From NCBI GenBank assembly GCA_018335035.1, contig JAGXKT010000023.1, positions 1 through 38,505 of the forward strand: a stretch of DNA of 38,505 nt, read 5' to 3'. The notes below the pieces were generated by a model. It was not told where the DNA came from and searched no databases. It worked only from the letters and a program-made list of their open reading frames with translations. The position numbers and the translations under genes were made by a program. The DNA is from Phycisphaerae bacterium. Lineage in GTDB: Bacteria > Planctomycetota > Phycisphaerae > SM23-33. This document shows, piece after piece, positions 15,227 to 23,672 of this stretch (positions are counted from its first letter, which is position 1; every line of letters starts with the position of its first letter).

Positions 15227-15418
15227 ATGGCGCCGTGGCATTGGGTTCTGATCATTATCGGCGGGGTGATCCTGATAGAGATCATCCTGGCGCTGATTGG
15301 CATCGGCGGGCTGCTGATGTGGCTGTGGACGGGCGTGTACCACGCCTTCAAGTCCGATCCGCTGCCGGGCGTCAACGACGACAACTGGTCGCGGGATCAG
15401 GGGCGCGACGTGAAATAG
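15227..15418 (+). CDS. Small single-pass membrane protein
   Basis: This 63-residue protein has one or two closely spaced hydrophobic helices (VLIIIGGVILIEIILALIG, then GGLLMWLWTGVYHAF) and a short charged tail, DDNWSRDQGRDVK. It starts 7 nt after the AIM24-family gene with AGG in front, so the two are probably translated from one message. I do not recognise a family. It could be a membrane anchor or partner for the AIM24 protein (inference). Confidence 0.7.
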   Translation: MAPWHWVLIIIGGVILIEIILALIGIGGLLMWLWTGVYHAFKSDPLPGVNDDNWSRDQGRDVK

Positions 15419-15471
15419 CATGCCACGTGCGCTTCCGGCGTATCAAAGTAGGCGGCGCGGGTCTGCGAACC

Positions 15472-16614
15472 TCAAGCCCGCAGCGGCGCCGCTGAGGCGC
15501 ACGTCACGGCCACGTTCGCCCAGATGGTCTTGGCGTTGACGTTGCGCCACAGGAGTTGCTCGAATCGCGCGAGTTGCTCAATGACGTCGGCCAGGCGGAC
15601 GGCGTCGAATCGACGATGGAGGGCTTCGGCGACATCCGGCTGGTCGGCGTTGATCAACGAGCTGCCCTCACCGCCGGCGAGGCGCAGGGCGTCGCGGAAG
15701 CCCGACACCAGCAGTTCCAGAAGCGCGGCCGCGGCGCGCCGTCCGGCGACGCTATCGGCCAGGGCGGCGCCGTCGTCCTTCGCCTCGCTGACCAACTGGC
15801 GGGAGAGCTTGTCCATTTGCTTGACCAGCCAGTCGGTCAGCTCGTCATCCGCCTCGGCGGCGACGGCGCGGTCCAGCAGTTCGCGCTTCGTCGCGTACAG
15901 CCCCCGCCGATGGTACTGAAGCGACCGCCCGATGGACCCGTCCGTGAAGGCGGCCCAGAAGTCGGCCTCGCCGCCGTCGATGCCCGCGGCCGCCAGGCGC
16001 CGGGCGACATAGTCCCGCGGGAGCGGACGAAAGCGAATCAACGCGCTGCGGCTGCGCGTCGTCGGCAGGAGCTGCTCGACGTGCCGGCAAATCAGGATGA
16101 GGGTGACGCCGGGCGGCGGCTCCTCCAGCGTCTTGAGTAGCGCATTCTGCGCTCCGCGGCTGAGCAGGTCCGCCTGCTGAACGATGAACACCTTTCCCCG
16201 TCCGCGCGACGGCGCCTGCCCGGCCGGGGCGATCAAAAACTGGCGGACCACCTCGATGCTCAATTGCTGCATCTTCCGCCCGCGGACCTGCGGATCGTCG
16301 TGATAGGCGGCCAGCTCCTTGTAGACCGGGTGCAGGTCCGGATGGCTTCCGGAGTCGACCATGCGGCAGTCGTCGCATTGCCCACAGGCGCGCGGCGCGG
16401 GGGTGGGGACATCGTCGCCGAACAGCGCCGCCCCGCCGGCCTCGCCCGCTCGCGCGCAGAGCAAGGTCTTGGCCAGCACCAGCGCCGTCGTGCGGCGTCC
16501 GACGCCTTCCGGACCGGCGAACAGCAGCGCGTGCGGCAGCCGCCCGGACACCATCGCCGCGTCCAACCGCCCGATCGCCTCGTCCTGCCCGACGATGTCG
16601 TCTAAGCTAAGCAT
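15472..16614 (-). CDS. holB: DNA polymerase III clamp loader subunit delta'
   Basis: The 380-residue product is an AAA+ clamp-loader subunit. It starts MLSLDDIVGQDEAIGRLD, followed by a P-loop-like GPEGVGRRTT (34-43) in which the catalytic Lys is Arg, as fits a subunit that need not hydrolyse ATP. A zinc-binding cluster CGQCDDC (77-83) follows, then the sensor region KVFIVQQADLLSRGAQNALL and LKTLEEPPPGV. Family length is about 330-340, so the C-terminus is somewhat extended. The ATG overlaps the end of the upstream NYN gene, and tmk lies just beyond, the common tmk-holB neighbourhood. Confidence 0.92.
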   Translation of the reverse strand: MLSLDDIVGQDEAIGRLDAAMVSGRLPHALLFAGPEGVGRRTTALVLAKTLLCARAGEAGGAALFGDDVPTPAPRACGQCDDCRMVDSGSHPDLHPVYKELAAYHDDPQVRGRKMQQLSIEVVRQFLIAPAGQAPSRGRGKVFIVQQADLLSRGAQNALLKTLEEPPPGVTLILICRHVEQLLPTTRSRSALIRFRPLPRDYVARRLAAAGIDGGEADFWAAFTDGSIGRSLQYHRRGLYATKRELLDRAVAAEADDELTDWLVKQMDKLSRQLVSEAKDDGAALADSVAGRRAAAALLELLVSGFRDALRLAGGEGSSLINADQPDVAEALHRRFDAVRLADVIEQLARFEQLLWRNVNAKTIWANVAVTCASAAPLRA

Positions 16615-17252
16615 CCGCTGTCTCGGCTACTGGAAATTGAACGTCTCGCACGAAATCCTCGTGCTCGCAGAGAACGTCCTTGACCTTGACGCCCAATGGG
16701 CACAAGCACGACCTGTGTTCCCTCGCGCCGGGCAAACGTCAGCGCCGGCACGAAACCTGTATCGCCCGTAACAAGAACGACACGGTCGACAATTTGCTTC
16801 GAAGCCGGCCAAGCTACATCCAAGCCAATCTTGATGTCTACGCGCTTTTGCTCAAAATCGGGTTCCAGATCCGCCGCATCAAGGTGGCGCGGCTCCGCTG
16901 CAATGTGTCGCAACGCCGTCTCCCGCAGACGCCAGCCTTGCGGAAACAGTCCCCCTCGCCGAAACGCAACGTGGCTCATGAGTGAGAGCTTCTGTTGCAG
17001 ACTCCGGCGGCGACGTGTAATGGCCTTGCGAGAGAAGTCTATCTTGCTGTCGGGATCGAGCGGATTCTGGCCGGATTCTTCGTATGGAGGGCAATCGTAG
17101 TAGTACAGTCTGAATACCTCTTCCTCTTGCGGCAGAGCGCAGGACATCCCGAAACGAAAGACATCCGCCGCCTCAGCATGTCGTCTCTCGAGCATCTGGT
17201 AAAGTCGCCTGAGCACGACCCCCCCATCGAGAAGCACCGCTACCTTTTTCAT
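16602..17252 (-). CDS. NYN-domain (LabA/DUF88-like) putative ribonuclease, frameshifted near its 3' end
   Basis: The product is a PIN-like NYN-domain protein, a family with a metal-dependent nuclease fold. Visible acidic active-site candidates are Asp9 (VAVLLDGG), Asp139 and Asp145 (KRVDIKIGLDVAW) and Asp164 (VLVTGDTGFVPAL). After GTQVVLVPIGRQ (residue 189, near 16686) this frame becomes Arg/Ser-rich. Skipping one base instead gives VKDVLCEHEDFVRDVQFPVA, which looks like a normal family ending and would stop at 16607, overlapping the holB ATG. So a one-base indel (real or sequencing error) probably shortened the correct frame. GC content is visibly lower than in tmk and holB, which suggests horizontal insertion into a tmk-holB unit. 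Confidence 0.8.
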   Translation of the reverse strand: MKKVAVLLDGGVVLRRLYQMLERRHAEAADVFRFGMSCALPQEEEVFRLYYYDCPPYEESGQNPLDPDSKIDFSRKAITRRRRSLQQKLSLMSHVAFRRGGLFPQGWRLRETALRHIAAEPRHLDAADLEPDFEQKRVDIKIGLDVAWPASKQIVDRVVLVTGDTGFVPALTFARREGTQVVLVPIGRQGQGRSLRARGFRARRSISSSRDSGCLA

Positions 17253-17422
17253 GTCCGCATCCCCAAGTTAGAAAACAGCCCTGCCTTGCTCTAAATAGTG
17301 TGCGCAAGACAGAGCCGGTTATTTGTCCACAGTGGGTTTTGCCCACTACTACATCCTACGTTATTGTCGTCCACTCTGCTCACAGAAGCACCCGAAAAGC
17401 ACATTTTCAGCCAACGCTGCCT

Positions 17423-18064
17423 TCATACTTCGGCCCATCGGATGATCGTCTCCCGAATGCGGCACGCCACCGCGTCGGCGTCGCCGGCGGCGTCGACCAC
17501 GGCGAAACGGTCCGGCCTGTACTGCGCCTGCCGCAGAAACAGCTCACGGACCGTGCGATGGAAGCCCGCGTTCTTCCGCTCCATCCTGTCGCGGCCGACC
17601 GCGGCACCGGTGCGGGCCAGCGCGGTCTCGGCGTCCAGGTCGAGCACGACGGTCAGGTCGGGGCCAACGTCGCCCAGCACCGTGCGATAGACGGCCAGGA
17701 TGTCCTCGGCGTCGGCCCCGCCGGCGCCCTGGTAGGCCACGGTCGCCGAGACCCAGCGGTCGCACAGCACGCATCGCCGGGTGTCCAGCGCCGGCGCGAT
17801 GACCTCGTCCCAGAGTTGGGCGCGACTGGCCATGTACAGCAGCGTCTCGCACGCGACGGTCATCTCAGCGTGCGCCGCGTCCAGCAGCACCTCACGGATG
17901 CGGTCGCCGACGGGCGTGCCGCCGGGGTCGCGCGTTTCGAGAACGTCCGCGCCCTGCTCGCGCAACCACGCGGCCAGGCGCGTCAGTTGCGTGCTTTTTC
18001 CGCATCCGTCCGGCCCGTCGAGGACGAGGAACCGCCCGGCAAGCTTGTCGGCGAGGTCGGTCAT
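17423..18064 (-). CDS. tmk: Thymidylate kinase (dTMP kinase)
   Basis: The 213-residue product phosphorylates dTMP to dTDP. The P-loop is GPDGCGKST (17-25), followed by ETRDPGGTPVGDRIREVLL with the dTMP-binding Arg. The motif CDRWVSATVAYQGAGG follows, and the LID region is AVGRDRMERKNAGFHR. Length and order are normal. It lies upstream of the NYN gene and holB; the 170-bp gap downstream of it contains a small hairpin (17331-17348) without a T tract. Confidence 0.95.
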   Translation of the reverse strand: MTDLADKLAGRFLVLDGPDGCGKSTQLTRLAAWLREQGADVLETRDPGGTPVGDRIREVLLDAAHAEMTVACETLLYMASRAQLWDEVIAPALDTRRCVLCDRWVSATVAYQGAGGADAEDILAVYRTVLGDVGPDLTVVLDLDAETALARTGAAVGRDRMERKNAGFHRTVRELFLRQAQYRPDRFAVVDAAGDADAVACRIRETIIRWAEV

Positions 18065-18144
18065 GGGCGGTGATCGTAGCAGGCCCGCATCGTGCTTTCC
18101 AGCACGGCACGCCCGGCACTCAGTACGCGTCTGACGCGCGGCCG

Positions 18145-19101
18145 CTACGCATAAACGAGCAGGATGATCGGCAGGACCAGCGTGAGGTACATCAGCGTGT
18201 TGATCACGAACAGCAACGAGGCGGTGCGCGGACGGACGCCGAACATGTTGGCCACGCCGACCATGGTCACGGCGACGGGCACGCAGGCCTCGATGACGAT
18301 GACCTGACGCCCCAGCGCGCCCAGCGGCCAGGGCGTCAGCAACGTTCCGTACGCCAGCGCGCAGCCGACGCCGGCGGCGATCCCGAACCGCGAGACCGCC
18401 ACGGCGGCGATGAGCCGCCCGGCGCGGCGCAGGTGTCCCAGGTGCAGCCGCAGCCCGATGCAGAAATACGCCGAGATCGTCACCGCGTAGACGATGACGC
18501 CGACGATGGGCAGTCGCTCAACAGCGGCAGGCGGCGCCACGTCGCGGAGCGACAGCCAGATCGCCGCCAGCACGATCGGCAGACCGACCGAGCGCCAGTC
18601 AAACAAGCTCCGCGCCATCAGGCGTCCCAAAGACCGTCGCGGCTGGTGCGGCGCGTAGTGGCGCGCGATCGGATAGGTCAGCACGATCAGCAGCGGCGTC
18701 CACATGAGGCAATAGATGCTCATCAGCCCCAACCCCTTGGCGCCGTGGAGGTGATAGAGCACCAGCCCGCCCATGGTGAAGCCCGCGTTGCCCAATGCGG
18801 CGCCCAGTGCGACCAAGCCGCGGTCCGGGGCATCACGTATGACGAGCCGGCCCAAAGCCATGCCGATCACAGCCATCGTCACCACCTGCACGGTGCCCAG
18901 CGCCGGCAGCCAGAAGTCGGCCGGCTGGAGGTCCATCTGCCAGATGGCGAAGAAGCCCCCCGTCGGATAGCCCAGCGCGACAACGACGGTCATCACGCGT
19001 TCGGCAAACCGCTCGCCGGCCCAGCGGCGTCGGCGCGCGAGGTATCCCGCCGCCAGCGGCAGCGTCACCAGCAGAATCGGGCGTAGCGTCGCGATGTCCA
19101 T
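18145..19101 (-). CDS. AEC-family (auxin efflux carrier-like) membrane transporter
   Basis: The 318-residue protein is very hydrophobic, with about nine to ten membrane segments arranged in two halves around a central hydrophilic loop (HYAPHQPRRSLGRLMARSLF). Features of AEC transporters (BART superfamily) are the GNAGFTMGGLVLY segment in the first half and VIEACVPVAVTMVGVANMFG in the second half. The substrate is not predictable; bacterial members have been linked to malate and related acids. It starts at ATG 19101, 80 bp upstream of tmk on the same strand. Confidence 0.85.
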   Translation of the reverse strand: MDIATLRPILLVTLPLAAGYLARRRRWAGERFAERVMTVVVALGYPTGGFFAIWQMDLQPADFWLPALGTVQVVTMAVIGMALGRLVIRDAPDRGLVALGAALGNAGFTMGGLVLYHLHGAKGLGLMSIYCLMWTPLLIVLTYPIARHYAPHQPRRSLGRLMARSLFDWRSVGLPIVLAAIWLSLRDVAPPAAVERLPIVGVIVYAVTISAYFCIGLRLHLGHLRRAGRLIAAVAVSRFGIAAGVGCALAYGTLLTPWPLGALGRQVIVIEACVPVAVTMVGVANMFGVRPRTASLLFVINTLMYLTLVLPIILLVYA

Positions 19102-19214
19102 TGGGCCTTGCTCGCAATCAGCGCCAGTTCAAACGTCGCGACAGCATACGCCTTCCCGCCGGCAAAGTCGAAATCCGCGGGCTTGCTTTCCACGCGGTGC
19201 GCGATAGAAACGCC

Positions 19215-19352
19215 ATGGATCCGGCACGCCGCGCCGTTCTGCGGCGCGCGATGCTGTGCAGTCCCATCGTCAATGCCGTCGCCGACGCCATGATCGCCGA
19301 GTTGCCGCCGCCCGAGCGCGACGCGCTGCCCGACGGCTGGTTGGTCGCGTAA
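19215..19352 (+). CDS. Possible small hypothetical protein
   Basis: A 45-residue frame starts at ATG 19215 (MDPARRAVLRRAMLCSPIVN) and ends just before the 3' end of galK on the other strand. The end of the protein (LPPPERDALPDGWLVA) has an ordered, non-random look, but the ribosome-binding site is weak and I recognise no family. Low confidence. Confidence 0.3.
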   Translation: MDPARRAVLRRAMLCSPIVNAVADAMIAELPPPERDALPDGWLVA

Positions 19353-19355
19353 GCC

Positions 19356-20519
19356 CTACACCGTCACCGGGCCCGCGCCGCCGGCGGCGCCCGTCATGAA
19401 GATCGGACATCGCCGCCCAAGCCGCTCGGCAAAGCCGGACGCGATGCGTTCGCCGACCGCGTCGGCCCGTGCCGCGTCAGCCAAAATGATCGCGCACCCG
19501 CCGAAGCCGCCGCCGGTCATCCGCGCGCCGTGAACGCCCTCGCATCCTTCGGCAATCTCTACGATCGCGTCCAGCTCGGGGCACGACACCTCGTAATCAT
19601 CACGCAACGACTCATGCGACGCGTACATCAACTCGCCGACCAGCGCCCAATCACGTAGGGTCACCGCCTCGACGGCGTGCAGCGTTCGGGCAATCTCGCC
19701 GACGACATGGCGCGCTCGCATCAACGCCACGCCGTCCAGCACTCCGTCCGCGGCGGCATCGGCGAGCTGCCGGTCGGTGACGTCCCGCAGGGACGCGACG
19801 CCGAGTATGCTCGCGGCCGCGGCGCACTGGCTCCGCCGCTCGGCGTATGCCCCACCGGCAATGGCGTGCGCGACCTGGGTATCGGCCACGAGCAAGGCCA
19901 GCCCCGCCGCGTGGAGGTCGAACGGCACGTAGCGCGTCTCGCCACTGCGGCAATCGAGCAGCAACGCATGTCCGGCGCGGGCCATCACGGCGATGGACTG
20001 GTCCATGATGCCGCACGGTGCTGCGGCAAACGCATGCTCAGCTCGCTGGCAAATGCGCACCAATTCGTCATCGGCGATCTCGCGCCGAGCGCCCGCGGCT
20101 GCCAGCAGCGCCTCGGCCGCAGCGACCTCGAGGGCGGCCGACGAACTCAACCCCGCCCCGACCGGCACGTCGCTGTCGAACAGCACGTCGCAGCCGACAA
20201 GGGGCGCGCCCGCCTCGCGAAGACCGGCCACCACGCCTTTGGGGTAATTCGCCCACGCCGGCTCGCCCGGGACGATCTCGTCGTCGAGGGCAACCTCCGC
20301 CGGTTCGTCCGCCTGGCGCGAACGGAACATGACGCGCGCATCGCTACGTGAAGCGTGCAGGGCAACGGCCTGCCGCTCGATGGCCACCGGCAGCACGAAG
20401 CCGTCGTTGTAGTCCGTGTGCTCGCCGATGAGATTGACCCGCCCGGGAGCCCGAACGGCCCCGGCCGGCGGGCGGCCGAAGGCGGCGACAAACTGGCTGA
20501 CCGATTGGTCCACATCCAT
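19356..20519 (-). CDS. galK: Galactokinase
   Basis: The 387-residue product is a GHMP-family kinase that phosphorylates galactose at C1 (Leloir pathway). The galactokinase signature GRVNLIGEHTDYNDG is at residues 26-40, the GHMP phosphate-binding motif is PVGAGLSSSAALEVA, and the third motif is HGARMTGGGFGGCAI near the C-terminus. CGIMDQSIAVMARAG contains the catalytic Asp. I chose ATG 20519 (MDVDQSVSQFVAAFG); the frame is open to 20663 but that extension is basic and unlike the family. No other gal gene is nearby. Confidence 0.95.
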   Translation of the reverse strand: MDVDQSVSQFVAAFGRPPAGAVRAPGRVNLIGEHTDYNDGFVLPVAIERQAVALHASRSDARVMFRSRQADEPAEVALDDEIVPGEPAWANYPKGVVAGLREAGAPLVGCDVLFDSDVPVGAGLSSSAALEVAAAEALLAAAGARREIADDELVRICQRAEHAFAAAPCGIMDQSIAVMARAGHALLLDCRSGETRYVPFDLHAAGLALLVADTQVAHAIAGGAYAERRSQCAAAASILGVASLRDVTDRQLADAAADGVLDGVALMRARHVVGEIARTLHAVEAVTLRDWALVGELMYASHESLRDDYEVSCPELDAIVEIAEGCEGVHGARMTGGGFGGCAIILADAARADAVGERIASGFAERLGRRCPIFMTGAAGGAGPVTV

Positions 20520-20674
20520 GTGGCAGACGGTAGCCCCACGCGACCGACGCGTCAAGCGGCACGCCAGGCGAGCCGAAATCCACCGCGGTTGCAGGTCGGA
20601 TTCAAGCTTCGAGCGTGGCCGCGTCGATAGCACTTGCAGCAGAGTTGCCGGTCTCAGCCGCAAGGGAGCCGTCT

Positions 20675-20857
20675 ATGTGTCCGTTCGTCAATGCGTCCGA
20701 TCCGCGCTGCGCGGCCAAGCTCGCGCTGAGCAATCTGACCCGCGCCTTCGCCGACTGCGCCGGCACCTATGCGCAGTGCGTCATCTATCGCCGCCTGATG
20801 CGCGACCGACAGGACCTCGCCTATGACCACCACCGCGGCGTGCGACTGGCCTCATGA
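20675..20857 (+). CDS. Small four-cysteine protein overlapping the recombinase gene
   Basis: A 60-residue protein starting at ATG 20675 with GGGAG 7 nt upstream. The pattern is CPFVNASDPRC, then AFADCAGTYAQCVIYRRL, giving four Cys spaced C-x(9)-C-x(14)-C-x(6)-C, which could bind a metal. I recall similar short CPF...RC...C.G....C..Y proteins in planctomycete genomes, but know no function. The last 35 nt overlap the start of the XerC/D-like gene in another frame, so the two are probably translationally coupled. Confidence 0.7.
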   Translation: MCPFVNASDPRCAAKLALSNLTRAFADCAGTYAQCVIYRRLMRDRQDLAYDHHRGVRLAS

Positions 20858-21749
20858 GGCCCGCGAGCACCTGGCGGGCTTCCTCGACTACCTCCAGGCC
20901 GAGTGCGGCCTGTCGGCCAATACGCGCCGCGCCTACCGGCGCGACATCCGCCGCCTGCTGACGCATCTCGGCGGGAGCCGGTGCCGCACCCTCGGCGCTC
21001 TGCGCCCGAAGCACGTCCACAGTTTCCCGCGCGCCTTGCGCGATGAAGGGCTCAGTGTGGCGTCCATCGCTCGGGCCCTGGCGGCCTGTCGCATGTTCTG
21101 CCGCTACCTCGTGCTTCAGGGCGTCCTGCAGCGTGACGTGACCGAGGCCGTCGAAACCCCCAAGAGTTGGAACCGCCTTCCGACCGTCCTGGACGACGAG
21201 GCCGCCCGCCAGCTGCTCGCCGCGCCGGAAGACGGGCGGGACCGCCACGCCCTGCGCGACCGGGCACTGCTGGCGCTGCTCTACGGTGCCGGGCTGCGGG
21301 CCGCCGAAGCCGTCGGTCTCAGACTCGATAACATCAACACGACCCTCGGCGTCGTGCGGGTCAGGGGCAAGGGCTCGCGGGAGCGGATCGTCCCCCTGGC
21401 CCGGCCGGCGATGCAGGCGCTGAGCCGTTACCGCGACGAGACCCGCCAGACGCTGCCCGGCGCGGCCGACCAGCCGGTGCTGTTGCTGTCACGATCGGGC
21501 AAGCCCCTGGCGCGCGAGGACGTGTTTCGCATTGTGCGCAAGTACGCGGGGCGTGTGGGGTTGGGCGCGCGGGTCGGCGCGCACACGTTGCGGCATTGCT
21601 TCGCGACGCAGTTGCTGACACACGGAGCGGACCTGCGAAGCGTCCAGGAGATGCTCGGTCATGCCGACATCGCCACCACGCAGATCTACACGCATGTGGA
21701 CGCCTCGCGCCTCAAGGCGATTCACAAGCAGTTCCACCCACGCGGCTGA
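20823..21749 (+). CDS. Tyrosine recombinase of the XerC/XerD type
   Basis: The 308-residue product has the size and two-domain layout of chromosome-dimer-resolving Xer recombinases. The N-terminal SAM-like core-binding domain spans about residues 12-105. The catalytic residues are all present: Arg159 (GAGLRAAE), Lys183 (VRGKGSRER), His254 and Arg257 (HTLRH), His280 (LGHADIATTQ) and the nucleophile Tyr289 (IYTHV). The C-terminus (SRLKAIHKQFHPRG) is Xer-like. It is probably a housekeeping Xer enzyme rather than a mobile-element integrase, because no att-like tRNA is adjacent. Whether it is XerC or XerD cannot be decided here. Confidence 0.88.
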   Translation: MTTTAACDWPHEAREHLAGFLDYLQAECGLSANTRRAYRRDIRRLLTHLGGSRCRTLGALRPKHVHSFPRALRDEGLSVASIARALAACRMFCRYLVLQGVLQRDVTEAVETPKSWNRLPTVLDDEAARQLLAAPEDGRDRHALRDRALLALLYGAGLRAAEAVGLRLDNINTTLGVVRVRGKGSRERIVPLARPAMQALSRYRDETRQTLPGAADQPVLLLSRSGKPLAREDVFRIVRKYAGRVGLGARVGAHTLRHCFATQLLTHGADLRSVQEMLGHADIATTQIYTHVDASRLKAIHKQFHPRG

Positions 21750-21752
21750 CGT

Positions 21753-21775
21753 GCGTTCGGGCGGCGCCCGAACGC
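21753..21775. terminator. Strong 10-bp hairpin after the Xer gene, without U tract
   Basis: A perfect 10-bp stem (21753-21762 with 21766-21775) around a 3-nt loop begins 4 nt after the recombinase stop codon and lies between convergent genes. No T run follows on either strand, so it may be a U-less terminator or an mRNA 3'-end stabiliser. Confidence 0.45.
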
Positions 21776-21827
21776 CCAGGGCGCCAGCGTAGCCACACTG
21801 CCACCGCTGCGCCTTTGACAACGGTGA

Positions 21828-22025
21828 TTACGTCGCGACCACCTCGTGATCCACGTGCTCGGGCACGAAATTGTTCACCGCGGCGATGTACCCGCGAATG
21901 GCCTCTTCCATGCTCCGTTCCGCCTCTTCGCGGTTGCGACCCCGGCTTTGACAACCCGGCAACGATGGACACATGGCAACGTAATTCCCCTCGTCGTCCC
22001 GAATGATCCGGATGCTGAGCTTCAT
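21828..22025 (-). CDS. HicB-like antitoxin-fold protein, solitary
   Basis: The 65-residue product has the partial RNase-H fold of HicB-type proteins (MKLSIRIIRDDEGNYVAMCP, then SLPGCQSRGRNREEAERSME). Full HicB antitoxins usually add a C-terminal DNA-binding domain; here the protein ends after VDHEVVAT. No hicA toxin is visible on either side: 78 bp remain downstream, and the upstream 400 bp have no dsRBD-like frame. It could be a stand-alone HicB-like protein or a relic of a pair. An AGGTGAAGG sequence precedes the ATG. Confidence 0.8.
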   Translation of the reverse strand: MKLSIRIIRDDEGNYVAMCPSLPGCQSRGRNREEAERSMEEAIRGYIAAVNNFVPEHVDHEVVAT

Positions 22026-22457
22026 CCTTCACCTCGATGTGGCGGGCTGTTCGAGACCATCCCGAACCCCGCACGCGCCGTTGCGACATCCCTTTCGTTC
22101 CGGCGTCCCTTGGCAAACATGACAGGCCGGCCTTCCGAGCTGGCCGCTACACGACGCACGCACTCGCGACACGACGGGCCAGCAGCAGGCAGCAGTCCTG
22201 CCTGTGCCTCCGCCCGGCACGGCCTTCAGCAATCCCGCCCGCTTCGAACCTGAGCCCGTCTCCAATGCGCCATATTATACGAGTGCGTCTCCCCCCGCTG
22301 CAAGCCGGATGCACCTCGTCCCAGGCCGTCACAACCGCCGCCCGCCAGTTGCGCCATTGCTCCTCGCCGTAGGGGCCGCACCTTGCCCGACTTGCGCAGT
22401 TACCCATTCCTGTAAGTTTTTTGCGCCTTTTGGGAGCCCTGCCGACTTGAAAAACAG
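22026..22457. other. 432-bp non-coding region upstream of the HicB-like gene
   Basis: No convincing gene is seen on either strand. It contains a promoter candidate pointing at the HicB-like gene (22274-22303). An open minus-strand frame through 22200-22400 lacks a ribosome-binding site and resembles no family I know. Confidence 0.4.
22274..22303 (-). promoter_or_regulatory. Promoter candidate for the HicB-like gene
   Basis: The minus strand has TTGCAG (22303-22298), 18 bp, then a perfect TATAAT (22279-22274). The predicted leader to the HicB-like ATG is about 240 nt, which is long. Confidence 0.4.
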
Positions 22458-23474
22458 TCATTTGGCTAGGACGTTGTCGCCCCCCCGGCCGTGGCCTGCG
22501 GGCCCATCCAGACGAGCGACCAGAAGGCGGTGCAGATGCGGCAACGTGGCCTTGTGATCGCCCTGGATGTAGTGGCTCGTCCCGCCATCGGCCACCGTCC
22601 GAACCAGAAGCGTCTTGTAGGGACGATAGTAGTACTCGGGCGTGTCCTTCGCCGCTTCTCGCGTGAGATCGCCGTTCAGCGCAACGAGGTCGAACACGGC
22701 CGCGGTGAACCGCCGCAGCGCCCGCCCCTGCCGGGCGGCAACGTTGCGAACCATCGACAGCGCCTTGAGATAGACTTCCGGGCCCATCACGGCCGTGCCG
22801 TAGCACAGGACAACCCCGCCTTCGAGGCGTTCCATCACGCGGGTCAGGACGAGGAAATCCCGATAGCTGGCCCGCCCCGCCGCGGCGGCGTCGAAGTTCG
22901 GGTGCTCGTGAATGATGTCGTAGCCGATGCCGAGATGCACGGTAACCGGCACGCCGTATCGCCAACCCGCGGCGAAAATCGACACGTCTTTGTTGACCAG
23001 ATCGGATTCGGCAACGTGCCGGCCCAGCGCCTCGCCGAAGCCCTGACTCGCCGCGTCGCCCTCGCGCACCACGTCGTTGATCGCACCGGTCTCGGACCAT
23101 AGGCCGAACCGGCCCTGGCGGATCGTCTCGGCCACCGATTCGCTGGTGGCGCCAATCCGCGCCAACTCGTAATCGTGGATGGCACAGGCCCCGTTGACCG
23201 CCACGACGGAAACCCACCCGCGGCGGATGAGGTCGATCACATAGCGACTGAGTCCCTGCTTGATGACATGGGCCCCCATGAGCAACACGACGGCGGCGCC
23301 GCGCTGCACGGAATCGGCTACGGCATCGGCCACCGGCTCCAGGGACGGCGCATCGCACGGCAGCGGCGCGTCGCCAAGAGCCAGCACGTCCTCGACGCGC
23401 ACGAGGTGCCTGCGCTGCGCCAGCGGCCGCAACGTCAACTGAGAGCGATCGAACTGCTCATAGGCGCTGGTCAT
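22458..23474 (-). CDS. Conserved protein, possibly deoxyhypusine-synthase-like
   Basis: The 338-residue product starts at ATG 23474 (MTSAYEQFDRSQLTLRPL), with GGAG 5 nt upstream. It has a strongly ordered alpha/beta pattern: VVLLMGAHVIKQGLSRYVID, VSVVAVNGACAIHDYELARI, FGLWSETGAINDVV, VPVTVHLGIGYDIIHEHPNF and VVLCYGTAVMGPEVYLKALS. The alternation of hydrophobic strands with Gly- and His-containing loops suggests a Rossmann-like NAD-binding fold of the deoxyhypusine synthase group, but I do not see a clear catalytic Lys motif and the assignment is inference. The gene stands alone on its strand between the HicB-like gene and a divergent Spy-like gene. Confidence 0.55.
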   Translation of the reverse strand: MTSAYEQFDRSQLTLRPLAQRRHLVRVEDVLALGDAPLPCDAPSLEPVADAVADSVQRGAAVVLLMGAHVIKQGLSRYVIDLIRRGWVSVVAVNGACAIHDYELARIGATSESVAETIRQGRFGLWSETGAINDVVREGDAASQGFGEALGRHVAESDLVNKDVSIFAAGWRYGVPVTVHLGIGYDIIHEHPNFDAAAAGRASYRDFLVLTRVMERLEGGVVLCYGTAVMGPEVYLKALSMVRNVAARQGRALRRFTAAVFDLVALNGDLTREAAKDTPEYYYRPYKTLLVRTVADGGTSHYIQGDHKATLPHLHRLLVARLDGPAGHGRGGDNVLAK

Positions 23475-23672
23475 GGATACTCCGGCCGCACACATCCGCC
23501 TTTGCTCAACGCTCGTCAGAATACCGCTCGCGTCGGGACGTGTCCATGCCCGCGCCGGCGAAGAATCCGCCGCGCGCTGCAATAGAGTGCGTCCGGCCGC
23601 GTTGATCCGTTCAGCCGGCGCAGCGTGCGGCGTCGTGCCCGCCGGCGAGGATATCAGCCAAGGAGACAAACG

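Noticed and set aside
17331-17348. Small hairpin AGTGGG-TTTTG-CCCACT as a tmk terminator
   Set aside because: Short stem and no T tract in the direction of tmk transcription.
22029-22265. Minus-strand frame upstream of the HicB-like gene as a hicA toxin
   Set aside because: No dsRBD-like pattern or catalytic His of HicA is present.
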